64,000 bases of DNA from the NCBI RefSeq assembly GCF_900104345.1, contig NZ_FNJN01000002.1, forward strand, positions 124,001-188,000. Direction: 5' to 3'. This DNA is from Microbacterium testaceum StLB037. GTDB lineage: Bacteria; Actinomycetota; Actinomycetes; Actinomycetales; Microbacteriaceae. Shown here in pieces: positions 7,624 through 17,174 of the stretch (position 1 is its first letter; each line of letters opens with the position of its first letter). The notes below the pieces were generated by a model. The model ran no database searches. It saw nothing but the letters and a program-made list of their open reading frames with translations, and was not told the DNA's origin. The position numbers were made by a program, and so were the translations under genes.

Positions 7624-8610
7624 TCAGACGACCGCGGCGTCCGGGAGGCCCTCGATGGGGCTCTCGGCGACAGCGGGCTCGCCGGCCTCGCCGCGGGCGG
7701 CGAGGAAGTGCTCCACGTCGAGAGCGGCGACGGTTCCGCTGCCCGCGGCCGTGATGGCCTGGCGGTAGGTGGGGTCGATGACGTCACCGGCGGCGAAGAC
7801 ACCCTCCACCGAGGTGCGCGACGAGCGGCCGTCGACCCAGATGGTGCCCTGGTCGGTCAGCTGCAGCTTGTCGTGGACGAGGTGCGTGCGGGGGTCGTTG
7901 CCGATCGCGACGAACAGACCGTCCAGCGGCAGCTCACGCGTCGAGTCGTCGACCGTGGAGCGCAGGCGCACACCGTTCACGGCCTCGTCTCCGAGGATCT
8001 CGTCGACGGCGCTGTTCCAGATGAACTCGATCTTCGGGTTCGCGAACGCGCGCTCCTGCATGATCTTCGACGCGCGAAGCGAGTCCTTGCGGTGGATGAT
8101 GTACACCTTCGACGCGAACTTGGTGAGGAAGTTCGCCTCTTCCATCGCGGAGTCGCCGCCGCCGACCACAGCGATCGTGCGGTCGCGGAAGAAGAAGCCG
8201 TCGCACGTCGCGCACCACGAGACACCGCGGCCGGACAGGCGCTCTTCGCCCTCGAGACCGAGCTTGCGGTAGGCGGAACCGGTCGCGTAGATGACCGAGA
8301 CGGCCTCTTCGACCTTGCCGCTCCCGAGCGTGACCTTCTTGACAGGACCGTCGAGCTCCAGCGACACGACGTCGTCGTAGAGCACCTGGGCGCCGAAGCG
8401 CTCGGCCTGGGCCTGCATCTTGGCCATGAGGTCGGGCCCCTGGATGCCGTCGGGGAACCCGGGGAAGTTCTCGACCTCGGTCGTGTTCATGAGGTCGCCG
8501 CCGGCTTCGACGGAGCTCGCGACGACGAGGGGCTCGAGGTTGGCTCGGGCAGCGTAAATGGCGGCCGTGTATCCGGCCGGGCCCGATCCGATGATGATGA
8601 CGTGACGCAC
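7624..8610 (-). CDS. trxB: Thioredoxin-disulfide reductase
   Basis: NADPH-dependent flavoenzyme that reduces thioredoxin. 328 residues, as usual for the low-Mr class. FAD-binding IIGSGPAGYTAAIYAARA is at the N-terminus, the redox motif WCATCDG at about residue 137, NADPH-binding VVGGGDSAMEEA, and the second FAD motif GVFAAGDVID. Start is the GTG at 8610 with GAGGAAGG upstream. trxA follows after a 61-base gap. The C-terminal tail after VEHFLA is Glu/Ala/Pro rich and longer than in many homologues. Confidence 0.97.
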   Translation of the reverse strand: MRHVIIIGSGPAGYTAAIYAARANLEPLVVASSVEAGGDLMNTTEVENFPGFPDGIQGPDLMAKMQAQAERFGAQVLYDDVVSLELDGPVKKVTLGSGKVEEAVSVIYATGSAYRKLGLEGEERLSGRGVSWCATCDGFFFRDRTIAVVGGGDSAMEEANFLTKFASKVYIIHRKDSLRASKIMQERAFANPKIEFIWNSAVDEILGDEAVNGVRLRSTVDDSTRELPLDGLFVAIGNDPRTHLVHDKLQLTDQGTIWVDGRSSRTSVEGVFAAGDVIDPTYRQAITAAGSGTVAALDVEHFLAARGEAGEPAVAESPIEGLPDAAVV

Positions 8611-8684
8611 GTTTGCGCCTTCCTCTCGTTGATTCCGTCGGATGAAACCCATGGTAGCCGCGGGGTATTCCACGGCCCCGGGGG

Positions 8685-10283
8685 CTAGCGCTTGGGGAGG
8701 AACCGCCGGCCGAGCGCGAGCGCCGGGGCGAGTTCGGGAGTGCGGAACAGGGCCAGGATGCCGATGTACACGGCGAGGACGACCAGACCCAGCACCGCGG
8801 CACCGGCGATCCCGGCCGCGACGCTGCTCGTCATCCATCCTTCGGGGCCGCCCAGCAGGATCAGGACGCCCCACCCGGCTGCGGCGGCGGGGATCGCGGC
8901 GAGGGCGAAACGTCCGAGTGCCGACAGCCAGGAGCCCGTGCCGATGCCGGAGAGGCGGCGGCGCAGCAGCACCGTCGCCACGACCACCTGCACGATGCTC
9001 GCGAACGACTGGGTCAGGGCGACGCCGGCGGCCAGGTCCGACCGATCGACGAACGCGCCGGCCGCGATGGCCCCTCCTGCGACGAGCGCGCACTGCAGCA
9101 GGGTGAAGAAGAAGGGGGTGCGAGTGTCGTTGTAGGCGTAGAAGGTGCGCTGGATGACGAAGAGCACGGCGAGGGGCACAAGGCAGACCAGGAAGCACCA
9201 CAGGACGGGAGCGGCGGCGAGGGCCTGCTCCGATCCGTTCGTGAAGATCCGGCTGGCGGGGACGGCGGCCACGGCGAGGGCGGCGGTGGCCGCGACGATG
9301 AAGAACCCCAGGGTGCGGATGCTGCGAGCGATGTCGGCTCGTACCTCGTCGTCGCGTCCCGCGGCGGCGTGCTCGCTGAGCTGCGTGAAGTAGGGCGTTC
9401 CGATCGACAGCACGATGATCGAGTACGGCAGCATGAACAGCAGCCAGGCGTTCTGCGAGGCGAAGATCGCGGGATCGTTGCCGGAGGCGCCCGAGAGCAC
9501 GTTCGACTGCACGATTCCGGCGAGCTGGCCGGCGACGACCATCAGGAAGGTCCAGCCCGCGAGGCGGCTGATGTGTCGGAGCCCCACGCCTCGCCACTGG
9601 AAGTCGGGACGCAGGGTCAGTCCCGCGCGGCGCCAGAAGAACATCAGCACCGCCGTCTGCACGACGATGCCGCCGGTCGCGGTGGCGGCGAGAACGGCGA
9701 TCATCGAGGGCGTCCACGCGTCGACGCGCACCTGCTGTCCCCCGAAGAGCAGGATGAACGCACCGAAGCCCGCGATCGACACGATGTTGTTGACGATCGG
9801 CGCCCACGTGTACGGACCGAAGACGCGACGGGCGTTGAGGATCTCGCCGAGCAGGGCGTAGAGACCGTAGAAGAAGATCTGCGGCAGGCACCAGTAGGCG
9901 AATGCGGTGGAGAGGGCCAGCTGATCGTCGGTGAACTTGCCCGCGTACACGTGCACCAGGAGTGGTGCGGCGATCATCGCGAGAGCGGTGGCGCCGAGCA
10001 GGCCCACCGTGCCGAGGGTGAACAGCTTCGAGATGAACGCCTGTCCCCCGTCCGCGTGCGCGGCGGCCTTCACGATCTGCGGGACGACGACGGCGGTCAG
10101 CAGACCGGTCGAGATGATCGCGTAGATGTTGTTCGGCAACTGGTTGGCGACGGCGAATGCGTCACCCGCGCTGCTGATAGACCCGATGGCGGCCACGAGC
10201 ACGATGGTGCGCAGCACCCCGCTGACGCGCGACACGATGGTCCCGGCCCCGATGAGCACACTGGCCCGTCCGATGCTGCTCAC
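8685..10283 (-). CDS. murJ: Lipid II flippase MurJ (MviN family)
   Basis: Integral membrane flippase that moves lipid-linked peptidoglycan precursor across the membrane. 532 residues with 14 or so hydrophobic segments. Family features include GAGTIVSRVSGVLRTIVL at the N-terminus, NQLPNNIYAIISTGLLTAVVVP and LGEILNARRVFGPYTWAPIVNN. Start GTG 10283 overlaps the stop of the upstream DUF6049 gene as GTGA (4 bases), so the two are translationally coupled. This DUF6049-murJ arrangement next to trxB is common in actinobacteria. Confidence 0.95.
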   Translation of the reverse strand: MSSIGRASVLIGAGTIVSRVSGVLRTIVLVAAIGSISSAGDAFAVANQLPNNIYAIISTGLLTAVVVPQIVKAAAHADGGQAFISKLFTLGTVGLLGATALAMIAAPLLVHVYAGKFTDDQLALSTAFAYWCLPQIFFYGLYALLGEILNARRVFGPYTWAPIVNNIVSIAGFGAFILLFGGQQVRVDAWTPSMIAVLAATATGGIVVQTAVLMFFWRRAGLTLRPDFQWRGVGLRHISRLAGWTFLMVVAGQLAGIVQSNVLSGASGNDPAIFASQNAWLLFMLPYSIIVLSIGTPYFTQLSEHAAAGRDDEVRADIARSIRTLGFFIVAATAALAVAAVPASRIFTNGSEQALAAAPVLWCFLVCLVPLAVLFVIQRTFYAYNDTRTPFFFTLLQCALVAGGAIAAGAFVDRSDLAAGVALTQSFASIVQVVVATVLLRRRLSGIGTGSWLSALGRFALAAIPAAAAGWGVLILLGGPEGWMTSSVAAGIAGAAVLGLVVLAVYIGILALFRTPELAPALALGRRFLPKR

Positions 10284-12532
10284 GGGCGTGTCTCCTGCTC
10301 GGTGTTCGAAGGGTTCTCGTGGGGGGCGTGCTCGTCGGTGAGGGGATCGTCGGCGTCCTCGGCGGGGCTGCGCCCGTCGGCATCCGGATCCTTCACGCCG
10401 ATCCCATCCACGGGCTCGTCGTCATCGGAGACCGGGGACGACGCCTCCTCGGCGCGCAGCCGGCGACGGCGCGCGACCGTGCGGACGACCCCGAGGCTCA
10501 AGAAGCCCACGATGAGGGCGATGACGACGACGATGCCGATGTTCTCCCACTCCGCGCGCACCTCGACGTCGACCGCCTGGGGTGATCCGATCGGCACGCC
10601 CGAGGGGCTGTACAGCTGCAGGTCGACGCTGACCTCGCCGTTGGCGATACGCGCCTCGACGGGCACCTCGACGCGTGTGTTGGCCGAGGCCTGGGCATCG
10701 ATCGTAGTGCGGTCCTGTACGCGCAGGCGGACGTCGTTGGTGCGGACGGACATCACGACGGTCACCGGCCACGGCAGGTCGTTGCGCACCCACGGGCGCA
10801 GCGGCGCGCTCGAACTGACCAGACGGAAATCGGATGACAGGATGCCGACGGAGTCGAGCGTCGTGCGCGTGGCGGCGCGGTGGTCGGCGACGGCCTGGCG
10901 GGCGGCATCCCCCGTCCATGACACGTTCGTGACCTGGAGGAGCTCCGCGCGTTCGCGTCCGGTGAGCAGCTCGGGCTGATCGAGGATCGACGCGAACCGA
11001 TCGACGTTCTGTTCGTCGCTCACGAGGTTGCGGACCTCGTCGACGCGAGCCGCGTCGACGTCGGGCGCCTCGAGTGAGATGTCGGATGCCGGCACCGAGG
11101 CGACAGCGCGCAGGGTCGACGCCGTGTACCCCGGCGCGGTGGCGGCGAGGCCGAGGGTCGCGCGCAGGCTCACGCGCGAACGATCGGTGCCCCGGTCGAG
11201 GACGGCGAGGACCGGCTGGTCGGCGGTGACGGTGCGGGCGATGGAGAGGTAGGCCTGGGCGGCCGCCAGCGAGGCTCCGCGACGGGTGCTGTCGTTCTGA
11301 CCGGCCGCGTCGGCGAGGGCGCGCGAGACCTCCGCGTCGTAGACCGGCGTCGAGACCCCTCCGACGCGGGCGGAGGCTTGCCGCCCCCCGCCGGAGACGC
11401 TGGTCGACGGGATGAGCACGTGGGTGGGGTCGTCGGCGCTGCCGAGCGCGCCGAGGGTGGCGACGGTGTCCGCTCCCGCGGTTCCGGTCGCGGGCCAGTA
11501 CACGTTGGGGGTCGCGACCCCGATGTCGAGCAGCGTGGAGAGGGACGGATACGAGGGCTGGCCGGGCGTCGTGCTGGACGCCGGTTCGGGCGTCGACACG
11601 GCGGACACCGCCGGGGCGGGCTGCACGAAGTCGGCCGCGGCCATGTAGTTCTGCAGCGAGGTGGGGCCGAGCGGGGCCGTGAGCCCGGCGTGCAGCTGCG
11701 CGGCGACGTCGGAGTCGCCGAACTGGAGGGCGAACCGGTCATTCGGCAGGGCCAGAAGTCGCTGGAGCCACGCCACCGCGGTGGGCGGGGCGGCCGAGCC
11801 GAGCACCCGTATGGCCGCGGGGATGGCGGGATCGACGGCCAGGGTGGCCGCGGTGCCGTCCACCGCGTCGAGCTGCGCGGACAGACCGCCGTCGACCGCG
11901 GTCAACTCGGCCAGCTCGTTCGCGGTGAGAAGACCGCGCGTCAGGGGGGCCGCCGTGATCGGAACGACGAGGGCGATCGGCGTCTGCGCCCCCGCGTCAG
12001 CCGGAACGACGACCACGCTCGGTGCCGTCAGCCCGCCGCTCGTCGCGAGGACCGGGTAGACGCCGGTGGCGCGGTTCGCGAGGGCCGGGTCGGTCCCCGG
12101 TGCCGTGAGGGTGGTCATCGACTGGGCGCCGGAGGCGGTGGCATCCAGGGTTCCCGTCGCGACCTGCTGGAAGGCGATGCCGGAGGCGTCACCGCTGAGC
12201 CATCGATCGATGGAGGCGTCGTCGGCCAGAGGGGCGGACCCGATCGACAGGGCGACGGGACCGGCGGGCGCAGCCGATGACCCTGCCGCGAGACTCACGA
12301 CGACCGACAGGGCGTCACCGGGACGCAGGATGCCGTTCGCCGAGGGAGCCGCGATGAGCACGGACGGCGAGCTCGAAGCCGACGGAGAAGGGCTCGGCGT
12401 CGCAGCGGAAGCCGCCGAGACCGGCAGCGCCACGCCCGCGACGATGGCCCCGGCGGCGAGGGTCGCCAGGAGCCGGCGCGTGAAGGAGCGCCGCGGCACG
12501 GGTGCGCCCGAAGGCTGGGAGGTCACGGTCAT
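10280..12532 (-). CDS. DUF6049-type secreted/membrane protein
   Basis: 750 residues. The N-terminus has a signal peptide (RRSFTRRLLATLAAGAIVAG, cleavage after SAASAA) followed by a Ser/Pro-rich stretch. A long extracellular region follows. One membrane helix near residue 680 (GIVVVIALIVGFLSLGVV) precedes a basic RTVARRRRLRAEE and an acidic cytosolic tail ending EQETRP. Length, topology and position directly upstream of murJ match the DUF6049 family. Its role is unknown, but constant linkage to murJ suggests cell-envelope work. Overlaps murJ by four bases. Confidence 0.85.
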   Translation of the reverse strand: MTVTSQPSGAPVPRRSFTRRLLATLAAGAIVAGVALPVSAASAATPSPSPSASSSPSVLIAAPSANGILRPGDALSVVVSLAAGSSAAPAGPVALSIGSAPLADDASIDRWLSGDASGIAFQQVATGTLDATASGAQSMTTLTAPGTDPALANRATGVYPVLATSGGLTAPSVVVVPADAGAQTPIALVVPITAAPLTRGLLTANELAELTAVDGGLSAQLDAVDGTAATLAVDPAIPAAIRVLGSAAPPTAVAWLQRLLALPNDRFALQFGDSDVAAQLHAGLTAPLGPTSLQNYMAAADFVQPAPAVSAVSTPEPASSTTPGQPSYPSLSTLLDIGVATPNVYWPATGTAGADTVATLGALGSADDPTHVLIPSTSVSGGGRQASARVGGVSTPVYDAEVSRALADAAGQNDSTRRGASLAAAQAYLSIARTVTADQPVLAVLDRGTDRSRVSLRATLGLAATAPGYTASTLRAVASVPASDISLEAPDVDAARVDEVRNLVSDEQNVDRFASILDQPELLTGRERAELLQVTNVSWTGDAARQAVADHRAATRTTLDSVGILSSDFRLVSSSAPLRPWVRNDLPWPVTVVMSVRTNDVRLRVQDRTTIDAQASANTRVEVPVEARIANGEVSVDLQLYSPSGVPIGSPQAVDVEVRAEWENIGIVVVIALIVGFLSLGVVRTVARRRRLRAEEASSPVSDDDEPVDGIGVKDPDADGRSPAEDADDPLTDEHAPHENPSNTEQETRP

Positions 12533-12572
12533 ACGAGCGTCGGTGGAGCGAGGGGGCCTCGCACCGCCTGCG

Positions 12573-12578
12573 AGTCTA
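12573..12578 (-). promoter_or_regulatory. -10 box for the DUF6049-murJ operon
   Basis: On the minus strand this reads TAGACT, 41 bases upstream of the ATG at 12532, inside the 89-base divergent intergenic gap shared with the methyltransferase gene. On the plus strand the same gap has TAGCCT at 12605-12610. Confidence 0.45.
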
Positions 12579-12621
12579 GGCCCGCCTACCTACAAGCCCC
12601 CCGATAGCCTCGCGCAGACGG

Positions 12622-14148
12622 TTGAATGGACCGGTGCTTCCCGAACCCGATCCCCAGCTGTGCCAGGCCCTCGCCGACGACCTCCGCACCGCGGACTACA
12701 CGAGCGCCGCCCTCCGCGCCGCCTGGGGACCCCAGGCCGACGACGCCGTCGCGAGGGGTCTCCGCCGCCCGGCCACGCGCGCGTTGGGTGAGCGCGGCGA
12801 TGCGCTCGCCGTGCTGGGTCGTCTGTGGGGGCTCGGGCTGCCCGTCCCGCGCGGTGACGCCGAGGCGGCGCTGCCGACGTTGCGCGTCGACGGAGCTGCC
12901 GCGCTCGGACTGCTGGAGATCTCGGGGGATGCCGTGACTCCCGCCGTGCTGGTGAGGCCTCAGGCCTTCGCCGACGACGAGGGAGAGGTCGAGTGGTGGA
13001 TCGCCAGTGACCTCGACGAGGCGGCCCTCGAGGGTCCGCTCCCCGAGGACCACGTGCTCGGCGTCGGCGGGGCCTCCCAGACCCTCGCGCGCCTGCAACT
13101 CACCCGCCGAGCGCGCACGGCCCTCGACATCGGCACGGGCTGCGGCATCCAGGCGCTCCGACTGCGCCGGCTCGTCGACCACGTGGTCGCGACCGACATC
13201 TCCGAGCGCGCGCTGCGCTTCACCCGCCTCAACGCCCTCGTGAACGGCGTGGACGGGATCGAGACCCGCCTGGGCTCGCTGTTCGAGCCCGTCGCCGGCG
13301 AGACGTTCGACCGAGTGGCATCCAATCCCCCGTTCGTCATCACGCCGCGCGTCGCCGGCGTTCCGGCGTACGAGTACCGCGACGGCGGAATGGAGGGCGA
13401 CTCCCTCGTCGCGGCGGTCATCTCGGGCGTGGGGGAACATCTCGCGCCCGGGGCGGTGGCGCAGTCGCTGGGAAACTGGGAGTACCGGTGGGGAGAGTCG
13501 GGGCTCGACCGCGTGCGCGGGTGGGTCGGCTCGTCGCTCGACGCGTGGGTGATCGAGCGCGAAGTGCTCGACCCCCTCGCGTACGCCGAGCTGTGGGTGC
13601 GTGACGGTGGCACCGTTCCCGGCACACCCGAGTACGCGCGGCTCATCGACGCGTGGCTCGACGACTTCGCGGCACGGGGAGTGACCGGCGTCGGGTTCGG
13701 GTACGTGCTGCTGCGGCGCCCCCTCGCGGGCGGGCCGACCCTCGCGCGGTACGAACGCGTCTCGGGCGGAGGCGAATCGGCGTTCGGACCGCACCTCTCG
13801 GCATCCCTCGCCGCCCATGACCGGGCCGCCCTGCTCGACGACGACGGACTGGCCTCGAGCGTGCTGCGCGTGGCTCCCGACGTCACCGAGGCGCGCCACC
13901 ACCGACCGGGCGAGGAGGACCCCTCGGTCATCGAGCTCCGACAGGGCGGCGGCTTCGCGCGCACGCTCGAGGTCGACCCGGGGCTCGCGGCCCTTGTCGG
14001 CGCCTGCGACGGCGACCTGGCCGTGGGAGCCCTCATCGATGCGATCGCCCAGCTCATGGAGGTGGATGCCGAGGCCCTGCGCGCCGACCTGCTGCCGCGG
14101 GTGCGCGAGTTGCTGGTGACCGGGTTCCTGGGCTTCGCCGACGACTGA
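12622..14148 (+). CDS. Class I SAM-dependent methyltransferase
   Basis: 508 residues. Motif I is ALDIGTGCGIQALRLRRLVD at about residue 168, then ATDISERALRFT (motif II) and SNPPFVITPR at about residue 234. The NPPF motif is typical of N-methyltransferases acting on planar amides or bases (PrmC, RsmC, TrmN6 types). The N-terminal 150 residues form a separate helical domain and the C-terminal 130 residues another. The start is either TTG 12622 or GTG 12634; TAGCCT at 12605-12610 favours a nearly leaderless message. Substrate cannot be read from sequence; an rRNA or protein-glutamine target is plausible. Confidence 0.85.
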   Translation: MNGPVLPEPDPQLCQALADDLRTADYTSAALRAAWGPQADDAVARGLRRPATRALGERGDALAVLGRLWGLGLPVPRGDAEAALPTLRVDGAAALGLLEISGDAVTPAVLVRPQAFADDEGEVEWWIASDLDEAALEGPLPEDHVLGVGGASQTLARLQLTRRARTALDIGTGCGIQALRLRRLVDHVVATDISERALRFTRLNALVNGVDGIETRLGSLFEPVAGETFDRVASNPPFVITPRVAGVPAYEYRDGGMEGDSLVAAVISGVGEHLAPGAVAQSLGNWEYRWGESGLDRVRGWVGSSLDAWVIEREVLDPLAYAELWVRDGGTVPGTPEYARLIDAWLDDFAARGVTGVGFGYVLLRRPLAGGPTLARYERVSGGGESAFGPHLSASLAAHDRAALLDDDGLASSVLRVAPDVTEARHHRPGEEDPSVIELRQGGGFARTLEVDPGLAALVGACDGDLAVGALIDAIAQLMEVDAEALRADLLPRVRELLVTGFLGFADD

Positions 14149-14188
14149 CGCGCCCTCAGTGCCCGACGGAGCCGTCGGCGGCCCCGGA

Positions 14189-14194
14189 TAGGCT
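14189..14194 (+). promoter_or_regulatory. -10 box for leaderless pcnA
   Basis: TAGGCT followed by 7 bases and then ATG at 14202; the transcript should begin at the start codon. Confidence 0.55.
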
Positions 14195-14201
14195 CGAAGG
14201 C

Positions 14202-15629
14202 ATGCTGAACATGGCTGAGGGTCTCGCGCGCCTCGAGGAGCTCGCCGCGCATCCCGTGGTCGCCACGCTCGCCCGGGTCTTCGCCGATGCCGGTCGCGAT
14301 CTCGCGATCGTGGGCGGTCCCGTGCGCGATGCCCTGCTGGGGCGCGTGACCCACGATTTCGACTTCACCACCGACGCTCGCCCCGACGAGATCCTCGCGC
14401 TCGTGAAACCCGTCTCGAGCGTGCAGTGGGACGTCGGACGGGCGTTCGGCACCATCGGCGCCCGGGTGAAGGGCGAACAGGTCGAGATCACCACGTACCG
14501 CGCGGACAGCTACGACGGGGTCACCCGCAAGCCCACCGTCGAGTTCGGCGACACCCTCGAGGCCGACCTCAGCCGCCGCGACTTCACCGTGAACGCCATG
14601 GCGCTCCGCGTTCCCGCCCGCACGCTCGTGGACCCCACCGGTGGTGTGGAAGACCTCATCGCCGGGCGCCTGCGCACGCCTATCGATCCCGCCGTGAGCT
14701 TCGGCGACGACCCCCTACGCATGCTGCGCGGAGCCCGCTTCGCGTCGCAACTCGACTTCGTCGTCGACCCCGACACCCTCGATGCGATCCGCGAGCTGCG
14801 CAGCTCTCTCGCCATCGTCAGTCCCGAGCGCGTGCAGGCCGAGCTCGTGCGCCTCCTGCAGACGGATGATCCCGTCCGCGGCATCCGCGTTCTCGTCGAG
14901 ACCGGGCTGATCGACGAGTTCCTCCCCGAAGTGCCCGCCCTGCGCCTCGAGGTCGACGAGCACCACCACCACAAGGACGTGTACGAACACTCGCTGACGG
15001 TGCTGCGCCAGGCGATCGCGCTCGAGAAGCAGCGACACCCGGATGCCGCCCCCGATGTGCCCCTGCGGCTGGCGGCGCTCCTGCACGACATCGGCAAGCC
15101 CGCCACCCGACGCCTCGAAGCGGGCGGGGGCGTCACCTTCCACCACCACGACATCAAGGGCGCGCGCATGGCGCGAAAGCGCCTGCAGGCCCTGCGCTTC
15201 GACGCGGCCACGACCACCGTCGTCACCCGACTGGTCGAGCTGCACCTGCGCTTCTTCGGCTACGCCGAAGGAGCGTGGACGGATGCCGCGGTCCGGCGCT
15301 ACGTGCGCGACGCCGGAGACGAGCTCGAACGCCTGCACATCTTGACCCGGGCCGACGTGACCACGCGCAACAAGCGCAAGGCACAGCGCCTGGCATCCGC
15401 GTACGACGACATCGAGGCCCGCATCGCCGTGCTCCGCGAGCAGGAGGAGATCGACTCGATCCGCCCCGAGCTCGACGGCAACCGCATTCAGGAGGTCCTC
15501 GGCCTCACGCCCGGCCGCGAGGTCGGCGAGGCCTACCGCTTCCTGCTCGAGCTGCGCCTCGACGAGGGCGTGCTGGGCGAAGAAGAGGCCGAGAAGCGCC
15601 TGCGCGAATGGTGGGCGGCGCGGGGCTGA
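14202..15629 (+). CDS. pcnA: CCA tRNA nucleotidyltransferase
   Basis: Adds or repairs the 3-prime CCA of tRNAs. 475 residues. The class II nucleotidyltransferase head has VGGPVRDALLGRVTHDFDFT, with the GG and DxD metal ligands at about residues 30-48. Next come RRDFTVNAMAL and the RNA-binding DDPLRMLRGARFA. A C-terminal HD domain begins at about residue 250 (HHHHKDVYEHSL, then ALLHDIGKPATR), as in actinobacterial PcnA. ATG 14202 has no Shine-Dalgarno but a TAGGCT box 7 bases upstream, so it is probably leaderless. Its neighbours murJ and DUF6049 are conserved partners. Confidence 0.96.
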   Translation: MLNMAEGLARLEELAAHPVVATLARVFADAGRDLAIVGGPVRDALLGRVTHDFDFTTDARPDEILALVKPVSSVQWDVGRAFGTIGARVKGEQVEITTYRADSYDGVTRKPTVEFGDTLEADLSRRDFTVNAMALRVPARTLVDPTGGVEDLIAGRLRTPIDPAVSFGDDPLRMLRGARFASQLDFVVDPDTLDAIRELRSSLAIVSPERVQAELVRLLQTDDPVRGIRVLVETGLIDEFLPEVPALRLEVDEHHHHKDVYEHSLTVLRQAIALEKQRHPDAAPDVPLRLAALLHDIGKPATRRLEAGGGVTFHHHDIKGARMARKRLQALRFDAATTTVVTRLVELHLRFFGYAEGAWTDAAVRRYVRDAGDELERLHILTRADVTTRNKRKAQRLASAYDDIEARIAVLREQEEIDSIRPELDGNRIQEVLGLTPGREVGEAYRFLLELRLDEGVLGEEEAEKRLREWWAARG

Positions 15630-15781
15630 AGTCCGCGGCTTCGGGGTGACGGGGTTCGGGGCGCCCGGCGAGGGGGCGACACCCCCTGGTATCGGGCAGG
15701 GGCGTGGTCCGGTGATGCTGACATCGGGGCGTCGTTCGTGGACCCGGGGCGTGGTTCGCGGCCCCGGGGCCACGAACGCGC

Positions 15782-15816
15782 AGGGGGTGGCATCCATGAT
15801 CCGGATGCCACCCCCT
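15782..15816. terminator. Terminator for the alcohol dehydrogenase gene
   Basis: AGGGGGTGGCATCC and GGATGCCACCCCCT form a 14-bp stem with a 7-base loop, 12 bases past the minus-strand stop at 15828. No T tract is visible. The preceding 15650-15780 stretch holds three loose copies of a GGGGCGTNGTYCG motif and no gene. Confidence 0.7.
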
Positions 15817-15827
15817 CGAGGTTCGCG

Positions 15828-16862
15828 TCAGGGCACGACGACGGCGCGGCCGCGCACCTGCCCCTTGTGCAGCTTCGCGTACGCCTCGACGGCGCCGTCG
15901 AAGCCGTAGCGCTCGACGTGGACGCCGACCGCGCCGCTGCGCGTGAGGTCGAGCACCTCGATGAGCTCACTGCGGGTGCCCCAATAGGGAGCACGCACCG
16001 CGGCGCCCATCGGCGTGGAGAAGAACCCGGCAGGCATGATGCCTCCGCCGATGCCGACGATGTGGATGAAGCTGTCCATTCCGGCGACCGCGCGCGCGAG
16101 GTCGATCGTGGGCTGCACGCCGACGAAGTCGAAGACCGCGGTGGCGCCGAGTCCGTTCGTGAGATCGCGGATGCGTTCGGCCGCGTGCTCGTCGGAGTTC
16201 ACCGTGTGGTGCGCACCCACCTCGCGAGCGAGGGCCAGCTTGTCTTCGCCGAGGTCGACGGCGATGACCGTGGCCTGGGTGATCGCGCGGAGGATCTGCA
16301 CACCGACGTGACCGAGGCCGCCGACGCCGATGACGACGGCCGTCGCACCGGGGTACAGCTTCTCTTTCGCCGAGACGATCGCGTGGTACGGGGTGAGTCC
16401 GGCATCGGTCAGCGAGACCGTCTCGACGGGATCGAGGTCGCCCAGCGGGGCGAGGTGTCGCGGGTCGTCGACGATCACGTATTCGGCCATGGCGCCCGGG
16501 CTGCCCAGGCCCGGAGGGGTGATGCCCATCTCGGCCGCGTAGGGGCAGTAGTTCTCGGCACCCTGGGCGCACGCGTGGCAGCGCCCGCAGCCCCACGGTC
16601 CGTAGATCGCGTAGGCCGCGCCGATCTCGACGCCCTCGACGCCCTCGCCGAGTTCGTCGACGATGCCCGCGCCCTCGTGGCCGAGGGTGAGCGGCAGGCC
16701 GTAGGTGTACTGGTCCTCGGGGAGGTCCATCACGAACCAGTCGGAGTGGCACAGCCCCGCCGCGGTCACCTTCAGACGCACCTGGCCCGGGCCCGCGTGG
16801 GGCTCCTCGATCTCGACGACCTCGGGTCCTTTGCCGATCTCGCGGTACTGCACAGCCTTCAT
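15828..16862 (-). CDS. Zinc-dependent alcohol dehydrogenase, NAD(P)-linked
   Basis: Medium-chain alcohol dehydrogenase, 344 residues. GLCHSDWF supplies a catalytic-zinc Cys, LGHEGAGIV the catalytic-site His-Glu pair, GCGRCHACAQGAENYC the four structural-zinc cysteines, and GVGGLGHVGVQ the Rossmann dinucleotide loop followed by AVDLGEDKL, whose Asp favours NAD. ATG 16862 has AAAGGA about 9 bases upstream; an in-frame ATG 27 bases earlier lacks one. It diverges from the GAF regulator at 17175 and lies in a cluster with an aldehyde dehydrogenase and a DUF779 protein, suggesting oxidation of a primary alcohol via its aldehyde. Confidence 0.92.
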   Translation of the reverse strand: MKAVQYREIGKGPEVVEIEEPHAGPGQVRLKVTAAGLCHSDWFVMDLPEDQYTYGLPLTLGHEGAGIVDELGEGVEGVEIGAAYAIYGPWGCGRCHACAQGAENYCPYAAEMGITPPGLGSPGAMAEYVIVDDPRHLAPLGDLDPVETVSLTDAGLTPYHAIVSAKEKLYPGATAVVIGVGGLGHVGVQILRAITQATVIAVDLGEDKLALAREVGAHHTVNSDEHAAERIRDLTNGLGATAVFDFVGVQPTIDLARAVAGMDSFIHIVGIGGGIMPAGFFSTPMGAAVRAPYWGTRSELIEVLDLTRSGAVGVHVERYGFDGAVEAYAKLHKGQVRGRAVVVP

Positions 16863-17174
16863 GGCGTTCCTTTCTGTCGGTCCTTCCACCGTGCGCTCGC
16901 CGGCCGTGGGCGGTGACGGGGGTTGACGGCGTTTCGAGGGGATCGGGAACCGTTCTCATCGGCAGGGGACGAATGGATGCCTCGCACCGGTGCCGCTGGG
17001 CCGCGCGCACGTCGTGTCGTGGGAGGTCGCGCCGTGACGGGGCGCGTGTCGTGCAGTGGGGTGGTCGACGACCGCCCCGGTGCACCGAGAGCGCCCCAGT
17101 GATGCCCGCCCTCCCCCACGCGCACCACGCGACCTACACTGGGAGCCACCTCCGTCACCGCCGATGGGAGTCCC
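16863..17174. other. Divergent control region, adh / GAF regulator
   Basis: 312 bases without a gene. TACACT at 17135-17140 is a candidate -10 for the regulator (GTG 17175). I see GC-rich imperfect repeats (GTGTCGTGGGAGG, then GTGTCGTGCAGTGGGG) but no clean operator. Likely site of regulation of the alcohol dehydrogenase by the adjacent GAF protein. Confidence 0.4.

Noticed and set aside
15650..15780. Loose GGGGCGT repeats after pcnA as further copies of the 63-bp repeat
   Set aside because: They lack the second-half CGCCCC blocks and the GAATT centre, so they are only GC-rich sequence of similar flavour.
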